Assembly (NCBI RefSeq): GCF_907164915.1 | Contig: NC_061866.1 | Location: 40,488,320 to 40,552,319, forward strand | Length of the DNA stretch: 64,000 bases | DNA from: Impatiens glandulifera | Taxonomy: Eukaryota; Streptophyta; Magnoliopsida; Ericales; Balsaminaceae | Direction: 5' to 3' | Shown here: one piece after another, positions 34,824-47,501 of the stretch | How positions within the stretch are numbered: the stretch's first letter is position 1 | How the letters are laid out: each line of letters begins with the position of its first letter | Program-made: the position numbers and the translations under genes | Notes under the pieces: generated by a model | Databases searched by the model: none | What the model was told of the DNA's origin: nothing | What the model saw: only the letters and a program-made list of their open reading frames with translations

Positions 34824-36672
34824 ATAAATTTGCAATAAATATTTTCCTCTCTTAAATTACATTACTAGTGAATAATGAAATTATAACTTACAAAATTACA
34901 TTCATTAGTTCCACTATAAATATAATTCAAATTTAAAATTCATCATTTTAAGTTATCAAACAAATAAAAAAAATTTGAATTTGATATCTAATTTCCATTC
35001 AAATTCTAATTCACCTGAAACAATACATTATCCACTATTAAAGAGAATTTGTGATATCAAACACAAGGTAAATAAAGAAGTAAATTATCTCAAAATTTCT
35101 CTTTAACTCTTCACTATTTTTGTATTTCACAATTGGTCTACTAGTTCGTCCTTCAATTGTCCCACTAGTTTTAATCCTATTTTTGTAACATTGCTAACTT
35201 TCATCAATTTGGCAGTCCCTCCCTTTCTCAAATCAAGTCTAGTTTCTCTTTGCTTTTTGATGATTAGAAATTCAAATTTGTAAATTAAGACCACTAATAT
35301 CCCACTAAAAATCTTTATTGGTAAAGTCTTAATTGACAATCATTTTAGAATTTATCTCATTTTCTTTAATGAGCAAAAATAACATCAATTTTATAGAGAC
35401 ATTTGATGGTGACCATAATATTACTACTATCTAACCACAATTCTTTTAGAAGCATTTGCCACAACTTTGTTATGCCACAGATTCAATCAATATACTAATA
35501 ATTTCATGCACAATTCAAAAATTGAAGATTGTACAAATATAAGGAGATTACTCTCGTTTTGAAATATCATTCATATCCACAAGCTATATTATACGAGGAA
35601 ATGATGTAAATATGGCTTCTCAATCTCATCACCATGGTCTAGCTATTTGAAACGAAATAAATCAAAGAATTTTGAATATTAAAAATCCAAAAGTCATGTA
35701 TTAGAAAACGTTGTTATCACTCTTTTAGTTTAAATAAATATTTTAATATATTCTTTCCGACTTGAGATATTACGTATTATAAGTTGTTTTTCTTAACTAT
35801 TTTTTTTAGTTTGGGATTATCCTTATTATATAAATGTGTGCATATTCATATCTTCATTTTGCTTCCATTTTACATTTCTAAATGTTCTTTATTTTGTTCT
35901 TTTTTCTTAATATTTTTGTTACATTCATATTATAAAATGACCATTTTATTCACAAATACAATAAAAATATTTATTATAATTAGTAACACGTTAAGATAGT
36001 TCAAATATAAAGAGTCTTATTTACAAAAACGAAAAATCTCATATATATGATTTTTTAATTATAAATTGATTCCGATAATAAATAAGTTTATTTCATAAAA
36101 TAATTGCTTAAAATACCTGTCAATATTAAAATCAATCCATTTGTAATGAAGCTATTGTTTTATATAAATAAATCATTTAACTTTGAATATTAACCATTTT
36201 CATATGACAACTTTTATTAGGATTTTCTCCTTTAAAACTATCTAACATAAAATCATTTTTGCTAATTGTTCAATTTTATTGTGTTTGCATATCAAAGTTG
36301 ACCTATTTAAGGGTGGATTTAAAAACCAACAAATACTTTGAGGGCAAATTTTAAAATTAACAAATAAGTTGAGGGCTTATTTTGAGTTATTTATTTATAA
36401 AATGTAATAAAATCAAAATTTTACATCAACTTGCATTATTTGTTTCATATATTTGGCATATACTTCAAATTCATTGTCAATAAGTTTGTATTATTTGTTC
36501 ATCCTTACATTTTATAAAATGTAAATTGATTTTATATATATAGAGAGAGAGGAGTGATAGAGAGATGAAATTTTGTGAGGGAATGACTTGTCATTGGTTG
36601 GAAAATGGAAAAGTGGGAGAAAAGAGAGAAAAGAGAGAAATTATTTGATTTTTTCAGCGAATAAAATTATGT

Positions 36673-36756
<84 letters not shown>

Positions 36757-38300
36757 CTCACTAATTATTTTATTTTCTTTCAAATAATTAATAACTTCTT
36801 CTATCACCAAATTTATCTTGTCACTAAAGTCTAAAGGTATGCTAAATTTATGTCCTTCCATCTCATTTACATTATTATTGTTGTGCTAATTGTGTTTGTT
36901 TTTTTATTAAATAAATTGTTAAAATAAATGCAGTAAGTTTCATTAATGACAGTGATATTTTTAAATTTGAATTATATGAACAATGATTTAAAATATGGAT
37001 AAAAAGAGTTTGATTCGTGTACTCCAATTACAGTACATTTAAATTTTCTACAAATAAACTATTTGGACAAAGAAAAGTTCATTAATCCATTCTCATTTAT
37101 ATTATTATTCTCATTTTTAGTACACAAAATTGTTAACAATTAAATAAACACGTGCCTAACTATATATGTAGATAAAGTCATTAACAACAATAGTTGTTAT
37201 ACCATATTACCATGGAAGTCATAACATAGCAATTATATTTGTTCAAATGATTGTGCACAAAGTCGTTCTTATAATCAAAATCATTTAGATATCAATACAA
37301 AAATATTTGTGTACTTATTTTATAGAGATTACCTTATTGGAATAGCATATGAATCAAACAAGTTATTAACAAATTTTTTCGAAAGTTTGTTTTTTACTTT
37401 CTCAAGTTTTAAGGATCGCGGTGAGGTAAATCATAAAAACTTTTTAAAAAAGCATTAAATGAATAAGTTTTTAAAAATGGTCTATATATATTAAAAATGT
37501 GAAGAATTATTTAAGCGCAACAATAAAACATGAAATAATAAACTAAAATTTAAAAAAATATGAAAATAAGAAAATAATATAAACACGTTACCCAACATAT
37601 TACCGAGTTAACTAATAGATCATCTTCAAGAAGAAAGAACAACTTTCCGACCTATTCCACTAATTTTCCAAAACAAATATTAAAACATGTCATAATAATA
37701 GCATTACAATGATATACACATCAAAGACTATTGTTTGTATATGTTGCAAATGATACTACAACCTTTAAAATTCTTCAAAGAAAAAAATATATATTTAACC
37801 TGAATAGATAGATTGCTTCCACAATTTGCTTTAATATTTAAAAATTGGGACACAATCAATTGGTTGAGATGTTTTAAATAAAAATAAAATGATTGTATTT
37901 GTTTAATTATTAAAAATAATATTTGTGAAGTTAACTAAAATAAATGTCATAAATTTTAATGAAAACGATTTGAATTTGAATCTAATGTATTCATATATGT
38001 CACATATTAAGTTTATTTAAAAGTTATATATAATTATTATGTCTTTTAATAACTTTTAAAAATTATCATATTAAGAAGTGGTAGTAATTTTATTTATTTG
38101 ATATGAAAAATGCGATTAAATTAGATGAATTTTGTAAGTGAGAAGAGGATAAAAAGGAATGAAATTTTTAATCAATATTTAGATAAGTTATAAGAGATAA
38201 TGTAGTTTTTTCAACAAATATGATTGATTTTTAATTTTTGATAAAATTCTTTTTTTTTTTTTTTTTTTTTGTGTATAACAAATAAGCCTAAATAATGATT
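34520..38300. other. AT-rich intergenic DNA with microsatellites
   Basis: TA runs occur at 34792-34822 and, very long, at 36675-36755 (81 bases). A run of about 21 T closes the region at 38250-38270. No gene or RNA was found. Confidence 0.5.
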
Positions 38301-38309
38301 TACAAATAA

Positions 38310-39705
38310 ACTATTTGGATTGGAAAATGTAGTGTTGAGAAACTACGTAGGAAAGAATAGAGTTTCTTTCATAGTCATCAAAGAAGCACGTTATAAAACA
38401 ATGAGAGAAAAAATGACTGGAGAAAATTTCAGGAAATGTACACGATCTCTAAAATTTAAGAAGAGATCAAATTTGGATGAAATTCTGAAAAATGAGTATA
38501 CATATATTGGATTCAGCTACATGAAGTTGGAAATATGGTCTGAAATTTGAACCTATTAAGCAAGCTTAAGGAAACAACTCAGATATGGTTCAAACTTTGG
38601 AATATCCCTACACACATGTATAATGTAGATGATTTTAGTCATTTTGTAGGTTTATTGGGTAAACCATTATACATGAACCCAATACTAAAGGAGGAGAACA
38701 CCTTTCATGATTTGCTAGAATTAGCATTAAGGTGCATCATAAAAGCACACTACCAAATAGTATGACAGTAGTAGATAGAAAAGGAAACCTACTATCATGA
38801 AAATCATTTATGAGTGGAGGCCATATAGATGCATTTTCTGCAATACTTTCCAACATTCAAACCCAAATTGTTATTTGGCTATGAAAAAATATCAGAAAAT
38901 TCATATAGGCCAAAAAGTAAAGATACAGAAAAATGAAACATAGGTGCCTATTATCAAAGAGAAAATGTGGTTAAAAACAGGAAACAGAAGATAAAGAAAA
39001 TTTTGTACAATAGGAAAACAGTACGAAGAAGGAGGTGGAATTTCAACATAATCATGTTGAAGAGATAATTGAGGAATCTAAATCAAATCAAATTGAAGTG
39101 GTTGTTGATATAAACAGAGAGGAAGATACTCAAGCTAATATTCAAGAAAAAGAAGATAATTCCATGGTTGATATAGAGGAATCCAAAGTTGCTAATGATT
39201 CTAAAGCTGAAACTGAAGGAAATAGAGACAATAATCTCAAAATTCAAGTTGAGAACAACAAAGTGAAGAGCCCAAAAATTCTGAAGAATAATTTTTTCTA
39301 TCAAATTAGAACGAGTTCATATAAAGAAAAAAATCAAAATGAGATAATGCAGTATTTATCAACATCTTCAATTCATTCCCCTTTCATTGCAAGAGGAAAG
39401 GAAGGGGAATGACAAGGAAAAGAGGAAGACAACCTGTTTAAATATCAAGTTGGTATGGAAATAAAAATCATAATTGAGATAATTACGATTTGATACAGTT
39501 TGTAATCTTTGTTTGTAATCTCTATTTCTTGTATATTTGATCGCTACTAATCAGGTTCTTTAGGGCCGTTTGATTGTCATCTTTTAATCATAGTTAGGAT
39601 TTGTTTAGCTTTAATTTTTGACCCTCTCACTTTTGAGATTTTAATAAAATGGTTTTAACCGTTTTCATTAAAAAAAAAGAAAAAAAAAGAAAAGAAAAAA
39701 ACGAT
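38310..39705 (+). mobile_element. LINE derivative with ORF1 only
   Basis: Adjacent frames from 38320 to 38765 read MTGENFRKCTRSLKFKKRSN and then IWFKLWNIPTHMYNVDDFSH, LLGKPLYMNP. This is the DUF4283-type pattern of plant LINE ORF1 (W.KLWN.P.H, then GKPLY). A charged frame, 39035-39412, rich in E, K, N and Q, follows. A LINE-like 3' end, GAGATTTTAATAAAATGG with an A-rich tail, begins near 39640. Endonuclease and reverse transcriptase are absent, so the element is a deletion derivative. ORF1 is broken by a stop near 38548. Confidence 0.65.
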
Positions 39706-39709
39706 TTGG

Positions 39710-41660
39710 AAAAAGAAAAAATAATTATCATTCTCATTTATATTAATATTAGCTTTCTATTTTGTGAAAATTTTCATATATTTAAAAAACATGTTTCACA
39801 ATAAAAAAAAAAAAAATATGTTCCAATAAATCATGTAATGTGAAAATTTGAAAAATTAAGAAATTACTTATGAGAGGAAATGATTATAATGAGAAATAAT
39901 TATAGGGTGATATGAGTGTAAATCTAAAAAGTCTTTGAGTTGGTACAAAATATATAAATCGTACGAGAAATTTGTAATAATTATAAATTAATAAGTATCT
40001 GAATATTATTATAAATTTATGTTTTTTAAAGAGTATCTATCAATGTTCTTATTTTGTTCAAACTACTCGATTAAATCATAATGACATACTTCATGTTTAA
40101 TTATTTTTGTTATTTTATTTAAATATAATATTATTTATTTTATAATGTAAACTCAATTGTAGGTCATAATATATTACAGTTATTCATTTATAAAATATTA
40201 TATTTTACATTATTTTTAGATAGCCTAATAATTAGTTTGATTTTATTTAACCATTTTTTATTATAATTTTATTATTTGTTGTAATACTTATAAATTTAAG
40301 TGTTTCAATTGTATTCATTTATAAGCTAACTATATATTATTAAAAATAAAATATGATGTTTAAATTTAAAATATACAATATTATTTTAGCTTAATATTAA
40401 AATTAATTATATATTATTTAAATAATATATTGGTTCATGATCAAACCTCCAGAGCTAGTTTAGGCGGATAAATATTAGTATAGTTACTAACAATTTTAAT
40501 TTATTCTATATTTTTTTTATTAAAATTAAAATTATTATTTGTTATAATTTTCCTGAGATAGATATATTTGGTTATGAATTAAAAATGTAATAAATTATTA
40601 TGTTTAGTAATTATCTATATCAGTAAACAATAAACAAGTTGGCACATTATTTGTATCATTAACAACAGCACTCATGACGGACAATTTCTTTATTATCTTT
40701 TTTTTTTAAACATTCAAATTTGTATAACATAAATGTCAAAAATGCAATTTATAATAATGACAATATTCATAATAAATATCCAACACATTGAGGTATCCAA
40801 TTAGATTTTTACAATTTAAGTGGGGTACAAAGATAATGGTGTGATAAATGTGTATTTAAAAGAAATATGAAAAATAAAATCTTATTAATAATTTGGTGTA
40901 TAAATATATTAATTAATATGATTCGGGTTTATCTCTTATACTAATTCATATTAAACATTAATTAAGTTATTATGAAAATAATTAAAAATATTTGGATGGT
41001 GTATAATATTTAACTTATAATTAAGTTCAAATAATAAAATAATAATATTTTTGAATAAGATAATAAAAATAATAAAACATAATGTCTATGTGTAATTCAA
41101 CACTAATGTCATTAACTAAAATAAAAGTATTTACATATTACTTATTTAAAAAATAAAATAAAATTTGTCAAAATATTAGAAATACTTAATTTAAATATTT
41201 TTTCACACCAATTGAGTATTTTATTCATTAATGTAATTAATAAACCTTATATTCTTATATTATGTTATAAGACATTTTGAATCAACTAACTCTTGATTAT
41301 AGAAATTCTACATTCACTTTGAATATAACCACCACGGTCATTACCTTATCATATATATATATATATATAACCAACAATTATTTTACCTTAAATAATAACT
41401 TAAGGGATAAGATTGATTTTTAATAAGTAAAATTTGATAAATTACCACATAAATACTCTAATATAGTGGGTATTAAAAATCTAAAATAACTCAAATGATA
41501 AAAGTTTTTTTTAAGAAATTAAATGTCATGATTTAGATTCTTATTCACAACATTTTATATTTAAACTTTCAATTTTTTATTATAACTTTATAAATAAATA
41601 TATTAATTAACATCACAAGTTCCTGTACTTATTTTTATTTAATTTTTTTTAACAACTTAT
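39710..41660. other. AT-rich intergenic DNA
   Basis: No gene, RNA gene or element terminus was recognised. Confidence 0.5.
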
Positions 41661-41665
41661 TAGTA

Positions 41666-41947
41666 GAAAAATATGATGAAATGACTATAATAATTGTCTT
41701 AATTACACAAATGACCAATGTCTAATAAAAATTGCGCAAATGATCACTCCTTATTTTCCGGACAAAAATACCCTGCCGCGTGATGGACGGCACGCTCGTC
41801 ACACTCGACGAATTAGGGTTCCGTCGCATTATGCGACAGTGTATTTTTATCCGAAAAATAGGAAGTAATCATTTGCGTCTAATTTTTATTAGACGCGGGC
41901 CATCTACGCATATTAATAATTATTAGGGTCATTCCATCAAATTTCCC
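41666..41947. mobile_element. Foldback MITE with long terminal inverted repeats
   Basis: Left arm (41666-41770) and right arm (41838-41947) pair over about 100 bases. The right end, read inward, is GGGAAATTTGATGGAATGACCC and the left is ATATGATGAAATGACTATAA. Inner blocks GTCTAATAAAAATT, GCAAATGAT.ACT and CC.GA.AAAAATAC match in both arms. The loop of about 65 bases is GC-rich and contains a small palindrome, GTCGCATTATGCGAC (41823-41837). Terminal repeats this long suggest a Mutator-like origin. No clear target duplication was found. Confidence 0.75.
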
Positions 41948-42142
41948 ACTTATTAGATTATATTTTTATATTTTAAATATGAAGGACAACAAATCTTTTG
42001 ATTATTTATCTTAAATACTTGACTTTTAATAAAATAATCTAATTATTATTACTTTTTTAAACCACATAAAACATATTCCATATATAGACTTTTTATACAA
42101 TTCTACAAAATAAGAATAAAGGAATAGCAAAATTCTTCATAA

Positions 42143-42147
<5 letters not shown>

Positions 42148-42182
<35 letters not shown>
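42148..42182. repeat. TA microsatellite upstream of the CIPK gene
   Basis: About 17 TA units lie roughly 200 bases before the start codon, inside the likely promoter. Confidence 0.85.
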
Positions 42183-42186
<4 letters not shown>

Positions 42187-42229
42187 AATAGTTATTTATA
42201 ATTAATCAAATAAGTCTATAAGAGTGAAG

Positions 42230-42345
42230 TGCATCTATAAAACAAAGACAGCCAATTAGAATCTTCCTATTTAACCCAAAGTTTAGGTTTCCCATTCCCT
42301 GTACTTAGTTCGTTGCAATATTCTCTCTCTTTCTCTCTCTCTAAC
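42230..42345 (+). promoter_or_regulatory. Core promoter and leader of the CIPK4-like gene
   Basis: A TATA-like CTATAAAAC lies at about 42234-42242, some 145 bases upstream of the ATG. A long CT-rich tract (42321-42343) of the plant Y-patch type lies in the expected leader. The assignment is by position and composition only. Confidence 0.4.
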
Positions 42346-42384
42346 TATAAACCAGAGCGGCCGGAATCTCTGCCGCCGCCGCCG

Positions 42385-43716
42385 ATGGATCAAAAAACAG
42401 CCATCAATAGAACCAGCAGTGGCACTGGAATCATCCTCGGAAAATACCAATTAGGTCGTCTTTTAGGCCGAGGAAGTTTCGCCAAAGTCTACCATGCCAA
42501 ATCCCTCACCGACGATTCCACCGCCGCCGTCAAAGTTATAGACAAATCATCCGTCGCCGCCGTCGGCATGGAAACCAGAATCGTCAGTGAAATCGACGCA
42601 ATGCGTAGACTCAGTCGTCATCCTAACATTATCCAGATCCACGAAGTACTCGCCACAAAAACCAAAATCTATCTCGTAATGGAACTCGCCCGTGGCGATC
42701 TCTTTTCCCTCATCGGTCGTCGTGGACGGATGCCGGAATCTGTAGCTCGACGTTACTTTCAACAACTTGTTTCTGCACTTAGCTTCTGCCATGAAAATGG
42801 GATCTCTCATCGTGATATCAAGCCGCAGAATTTACTGATCAACGATTCTGGTGATCTGAAAATCTCTGATTTTGGTCTATCAGCTTTACCTGAGCAGATT
42901 CGTGGAGATGGGTCTGGAACTGGAAAGTCTGGAATGCTATACACATCATGTGGAACGCCGGGGTATACCGCGCCGGAAGTATTTTCCCGGCGAGGAACAG
43001 GGTACGATGGAGGGAAGGCCGATGCTTGGTCCTGCGGTGTTATCCTATACGTCCTGCTTGCAGGTTCACTTCCGTTTGACGATAGTAATCTGTTAAACAT
43101 GTATCAGAAAATGCGAAGGAGTGAATTTGAGTTCCCAAGTTGGATTTCGAAACAAGCGAAGAACGCGATTAGAAAACTTCTCGATCCAAATGCAAACACA
43201 AGATTAACCATCAATTCCTTAATGGGTCTTAACTGGTTTAAAAAATCTCTGGAATCCAATCCCTCACCCGATCTGCTCGATCAGTTACCTTCAAACGAAT
43301 GCAAATTCACGAACTCCTCCATGACTGCTTTCGATATCATTTCGCTGTCATCTGGGTTGGATTTATCTGGGCTTTTTGAACAGAAGTGTAATAGGAAGAG
43401 GGAAAGGAGATTTACATCGAGAGTATCGATAAGGGAAACAGAGGATGTAGTTGGGCAAGTTGGAGAGAAATTAGGGTATAAAGTGAGAAGAAGGAAAGAA
43501 GGGAGTTTTGGATTGATAAAGGGGAAAACGGTGTTATTAGCTGAAATTCTTGCTGTGACGCCGGCGGTGTCGTTGGTGGTGGTGACCGTGGTTGAATGCG
43601 GAGGCGCGGCGGCAGAGATGGAGGAGTTGAATTGGGATGATTTGAGAATTGGGTTTGATGATATAGTTCTTTCATGGCATAATAATAATGATGGTATCTT
43701 GAACAATTGTTTGTAA
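42385..43716 (+). CDS. CIPK4: CBL-interacting protein kinase, CIPK4-like
   Basis: Single exon, 443 residues. The kinase domain (about 21-286) has the glycine loop GRGSFAKV (28-35), ATP lysine K50, helix-C glutamate E69, catalytic HRDIKPQN (142-149) and DFG (162-164). The activation loop reaches APE (196-198), with T187 and Y194 at the positions phosphorylated in CIPKs. The regulatory part has the NAF/FISL motif MTAFDIISLSSGLDLSGLFE (313-332), which binds calcium-loaded CBL sensors and inhibits the kinase, then a PPI-like PP2C-binding segment (about 343-370). The NAF triad reads TAF, as I recall for Arabidopsis CIPK4, and the C-terminal IVLSWHN also fits CIPK4. Lack of introns matches one CIPK clade. 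ATG at 42385 follows CCGCCGCCG; an upstream in-frame extension starts only with TTG. Expected role: calcium-dependent stress or ion-transport signalling; the substrate is unknown. Confidence 0.93.
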   Translation: MDQKTAINRTSSGTGIILGKYQLGRLLGRGSFAKVYHAKSLTDDSTAAVKVIDKSSVAAVGMETRIVSEIDAMRRLSRHPNIIQIHEVLATKTKIYLVMELARGDLFSLIGRRGRMPESVARRYFQQLVSALSFCHENGISHRDIKPQNLLINDSGDLKISDFGLSALPEQIRGDGSGTGKSGMLYTSCGTPGYTAPEVFSRRGTGYDGGKADAWSCGVILYVLLAGSLPFDDSNLLNMYQKMRRSEFEFPSWISKQAKNAIRKLLDPNANTRLTINSLMGLNWFKKSLESNPSPDLLDQLPSNECKFTNSSMTAFDIISLSSGLDLSGLFEQKCNRKRERRFTSRVSIRETEDVVGQVGEKLGYKVRRRKEGSFGLIKGKTVLLAEILAVTPAVSLVVVTVVECGGAAAEMEELNWDDLRIGFDDIVLSWHNNNDGILNNCL

Positions 43717-44090
43717 GAACTGTGACTTTTTCTCTATGTTTTTCTTATTATATGATGTAAATTAGAACAAGTTCTTCTTTGTTTTACATTTTCTAGCTTA
43801 TTTGCATAAATGAAGCTGTTTTGATTTGGGTTTTGACGTTTCTGATATAATAAACGGCCACAATTACCTATTCTATCGTAGTGAAAACAAGATTTGATTA
43901 CCTGGGTCCTAAATTTGAGCTCGAGTTTATTATGCGTGTCTCCCTAATTTTTTGGGTTTGAGCTCATAACAAGTTTTGTGTTTGGTTAAATGGTTAAGTG
44001 TGTTTGCGAACTATATGTTTAACATGTGGGAATTAGTTACACTCTAAAAAAGCAGCCATGACAGAGAACACAGCAGTTATTTATTTATGA
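43717..44090. other. 3' flank of the CIPK gene
   Basis: Likely 3' untranslated sequence with AATAAA-like signals (ATAATAAACG near 43846), then intergenic DNA. No gene was found. Confidence 0.5.
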
Positions 44091-44094
44091 AATA

Positions 44095-47070
44095 TAAGAA
44101 CATAAACTATATTCAGAATTTTTTAAAATTTATACAAATATTTTAAGAATTTTATGTTTAATAGTAACAATTATATTGTAAATGGTTATCTTCCATTTTC
44201 AATGATGACATTGATGAAAATCTTTATTTTCAGGTGACAAATTATTTGTATTATCATAATACAAATATTTGAGTTATAACGTGATTTCTCATATTGAGTT
44301 ATAATGTTATATTTTTGTAATTGAAACTTGATTGGTTTAAATGGTTGGAACTTATTTTATTTGATTTAATTAATCGTGAATATCATAATCAATTCGGAAA
44401 AACTTATTAAAAATAGTTTAGTTTAAGTTTGGAAATTATTTGTTATTTATGACCAAACATTTATCTAAAAATTACCATCAAAACGAATGAATGATGTAAA
44501 ACATTAACCGTCACACGAGCCTCAAAATACTGGTGAGTCGAGGACTCAAATTTGACTAGCTATTGATTCGTTTACCCATTTTTTAGACAGTAACTAACAA
44601 CAAATTGAAGTTTGCACACTTTCCTCTCGGCATGCGATTTAGTAGTCGCCCTCTTTGCATCAACCTTGGTCATTTCAACGTGTTTCACTTGCTCTTCAAT
44701 GAATATTACTCAAGCATTCAGATTAAGGCGTGTGACAAAGTCTTTCAAAATATAATAATTGAAAGTGGTCAACATTTGTGCTATAAATTTTGTATTTTCT
44801 GCTTTAGACTCGAGATAAAATACCACTTTCATTTCTTATATCATCTCAAATTTGATAATTTTCGCATTGTTTTGAGAGTTCTTCCCAATATGATCTTCTA
44901 AAGACTAAGTTAGTGTCATGAGATTTTGCTTTGTCGTCGTCTCCAAATCCCCTCGATCCCTTTTCGTCAACCTACACATAAACTTTCAGATTCGCGTCTA
45001 TTTTTTAAAATGTTTTTTCATTAGATATTAATACATTATAAGTTTTCTTTATCAAATAACTGAATTCTTATTAATCTCAATTCATACAAATCTATTTAAG
45101 TCCAAACCCAATTAAAGTGAGAATCATTGTTATTACATAATGAAAACAATTCTTACTTTTTCTTAGATTGCGATTTAAAACATCACACAAAAATCCATAC
45201 TTTTTTCTTATTATATGATTTAGAACATCATAAAAAAGTTCTTATTTTTTTTAGATTATGATTTAGAAAAAAACATTTATGTCCTACTTAATAGATGAGC
45301 ATTTCTACATTTCTCCCCTACATAGTTTTCTCATTTTCTTTCTCTTGTTCACGTTTCAGAATTGAACACAATTCATAAAGCATTTTCCAATTGACCACTA
45401 TTTATAAGATTGATTATGCTCTATATCGTTTTTCTATTTTCCACCACACAATGGTTGATATGAATACAATTCATAAAGCGTTTTCCAATTGAACACTATA
45501 CAAAATCGCTAATGCTCCATCTTTTGTTTTGACAACAACGTCCATAAGGTCATATAAAACTAAAGAAGTGACATAAGAACAAAGAATTGGGAACATCATA
45601 TAAAACTAAAGAAGAGACTAAGAAAAAAAAGTGAAAAATGCGTGAGCGGCAGGATTCGAACCTGCGCGGGCAAAGCCCACATGATTTCTAGTCATGCCCG
45701 ATAACCACTCCGGCACGCTCACCAATGCATGTTCAAGTTTAAAATTTAAATCTCAAATCTTGTTCTATTCTTTTATATTTTGTTGTTAATTTTCTTCTTC
45801 TTCTGTAAATACTAGTTCTAAACCATCATTTAGAAATTTGAACAAATAATTAACACTTTATCACCATGTGTTGACTGGGATCTATGCATGTTAGCATTAC
45901 AATATATTAATATTGATCAATCTGCCATGTATTATATTATTACATGTTTATTTTTTAAAGAAAACTTAAAAAGTATTCAAAAATTCTTTACAGCTAATTA
46001 TTGCCAACATTGCACACCAACTCATTGATTATATATGGTCATAGGTTAACTTATGTACTATACAAAAATGCATGGACATAGACCTTATGAACATTGATTT
46101 TAGAAGTTCTCTTTGAACTCAAAGAAGATTGTACTCACTCGCTTACCACTTGATCGGGACAAAAATGTAAAACTAAATGTGGATGAACGATGGTGGCAAT
46201 TGAAGGCATCAAATGAAACATCGACTTATTGTGGGTAATCATGCATACATGTTTAATTGGTGGGGAATTTGGAACTCAAGTGAACTATTCAAATTAAGTT
46301 TTCTTATATGTATGGTTTTTGTTACATGGTGTAATCAATATGTATTTTCTTTTGCTAGGAACCAACATGTATTTCAACTAACAAGTATGTGTTCCTTATA
46401 TGATGCATGTTTAACAACTATGGGATGATCTCACCAACATTACTCAATTTTGTTTTGTTGGAATTTCGGTTTGACGATGTTGTTTTCTTTTGATATTTTT
46501 TGGGATTTTATCTAAATAATATTTTCAAATTATTTCTATCACATCACTATTATTATAACTATTAAATTATTTATTTATTCTACTAAAATACTCCTACCTT
46601 ATTTTTATAAAATTTTATTTTTTATAAATTAAAAATTCAAATAACTTAATGTTAAATTAGGGAAACTAATTATACAACTCATAGATATTCATTTGAGTAT
46701 TGAGGTATAGTGTATGGTTTTATGTAGATGACAAAGTTTTGACAAATTTTATTTTTATGATCATGTTTAGGTGATTATGGATCTCCATAACTTATAATAA
46801 TTTGTATTGCATTTTTTTTTTCAAGTTTTCAATATTTTGTTGCAATATTTGCGATTTTATAATGAATAATTTTATTTAACTTATTTGTTTTGTTTTAGTT
46901 TATTCGTTAAATGTTTAGATTATTAACTTAACATTACTCAACTTATTGAAATTATTGAATCTGTTCAATATGTTTAATCTCTTCAATTTACCATTTTTAT
47001 CCATTTAAATTATTAACACTGAGTATTTATAAGCCAAATCAAAATATGACTTCAAAAAGTACTTTAAAAA
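44095..47070. repeat. Tandem segmental duplication, copy 1
   Basis: This unit of about 3 kb is repeated directly after itself from 47071. Landmarks in order: CTATATTCAGAA (44106 and 47080), TGACATTGATGAAAATCTTTA (44208 and 47212), TAACTAACAACA.ATTGAAGT (44592 and 47738), tRNA-Ser (45641 and 52903), TATGTATGGTTTTTG.TACAT (46310 and 53605), GAGGTATAGTGTATG (46702 and 54052). Copy 1 carries an AT-rich insertion at about 46440-46650 that copy 2 lacks, plus a local tandem repeat of about 110 bases (45359-45530, TTCATAAAGC.TTTTCCAATT). Nothing but the tRNA looks like a gene. Confidence 0.8.
45641..45722 (-). tRNA. tRNA-Ser (anticodon AGA)
   Basis: Read on the minus strand, the 82 bases fold as a class II tRNA. 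The acceptor GTGAGCG pairs with CGCTCAC. The anticodon stem CATGA/TCATG holds the loop CTAGAAA with anticodon AGA (plus positions 45687-45689). A long variable arm is built on GGGC..GCCC, and the T arm is GCAGGTTCGAATCCTGC. The discriminator is G (45641), as usual for tRNA-Ser. A pol III terminator T5 lies two bases downstream (plus 45634-45638), with T8 further on. It decodes UCU (and UCC after inosine modification). It is identical to the copy at 52903-52984. Confidence 0.97.
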
Positions 47071-47501
47071 GAGAAACTATATTCAGAACTTCTTATTTAC
47101 TTTTCCAAAAAGTTTAAGAAAATTTAGGAATTTCACCCCCAATTTCTTAGAATTTTATGTTTAATAGTAACAATTATACTGTAAAATGTATCTCTATGGT
47201 TTCAGTAATGACATTGATGAAAATCTTTATTGAATTGGGATATAATTTCAGATGACAAATTATTTGTATTTAGTGATTTTCTCATATTGAGTTATAATTT
47301 TATATTTTTTTAATTGAAACTTGATTGGTTGCAACTTACTCTCATTTAATCTAATTAATTGTGAATATATCACAATCAATTCAATATAAACCTATTAAAA
47401 CTAATTTAGTTTAAGATAGGAAATTATTTATCATAAATTATCTATCTAACCTTTACAATAAAATGTGATAAAAAAAGAATAACTAAAAAGACGGTAAAAT
47501 A

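Noticed and set aside
35127..35339. Open minus-strand frame of 70 codons
   Set aside because: No family motif, AT-rich composition and no splice or promoter context; chance length.
36667..36861. Open frame with an Ile-Tyr repeat
   Set aside because: It is translation of the long TA microsatellite.
42313..42384. N-terminal extension of the CIPK protein
   Set aside because: The extension has no ATG, only TTG, and is CT-rich leader sequence. ATG at 42385 gives the normal family start.
43960..44030. SINE-like A box (GGTTAAATGGTTAAG)
   Set aside because: No B box at the expected distance and no target duplication.
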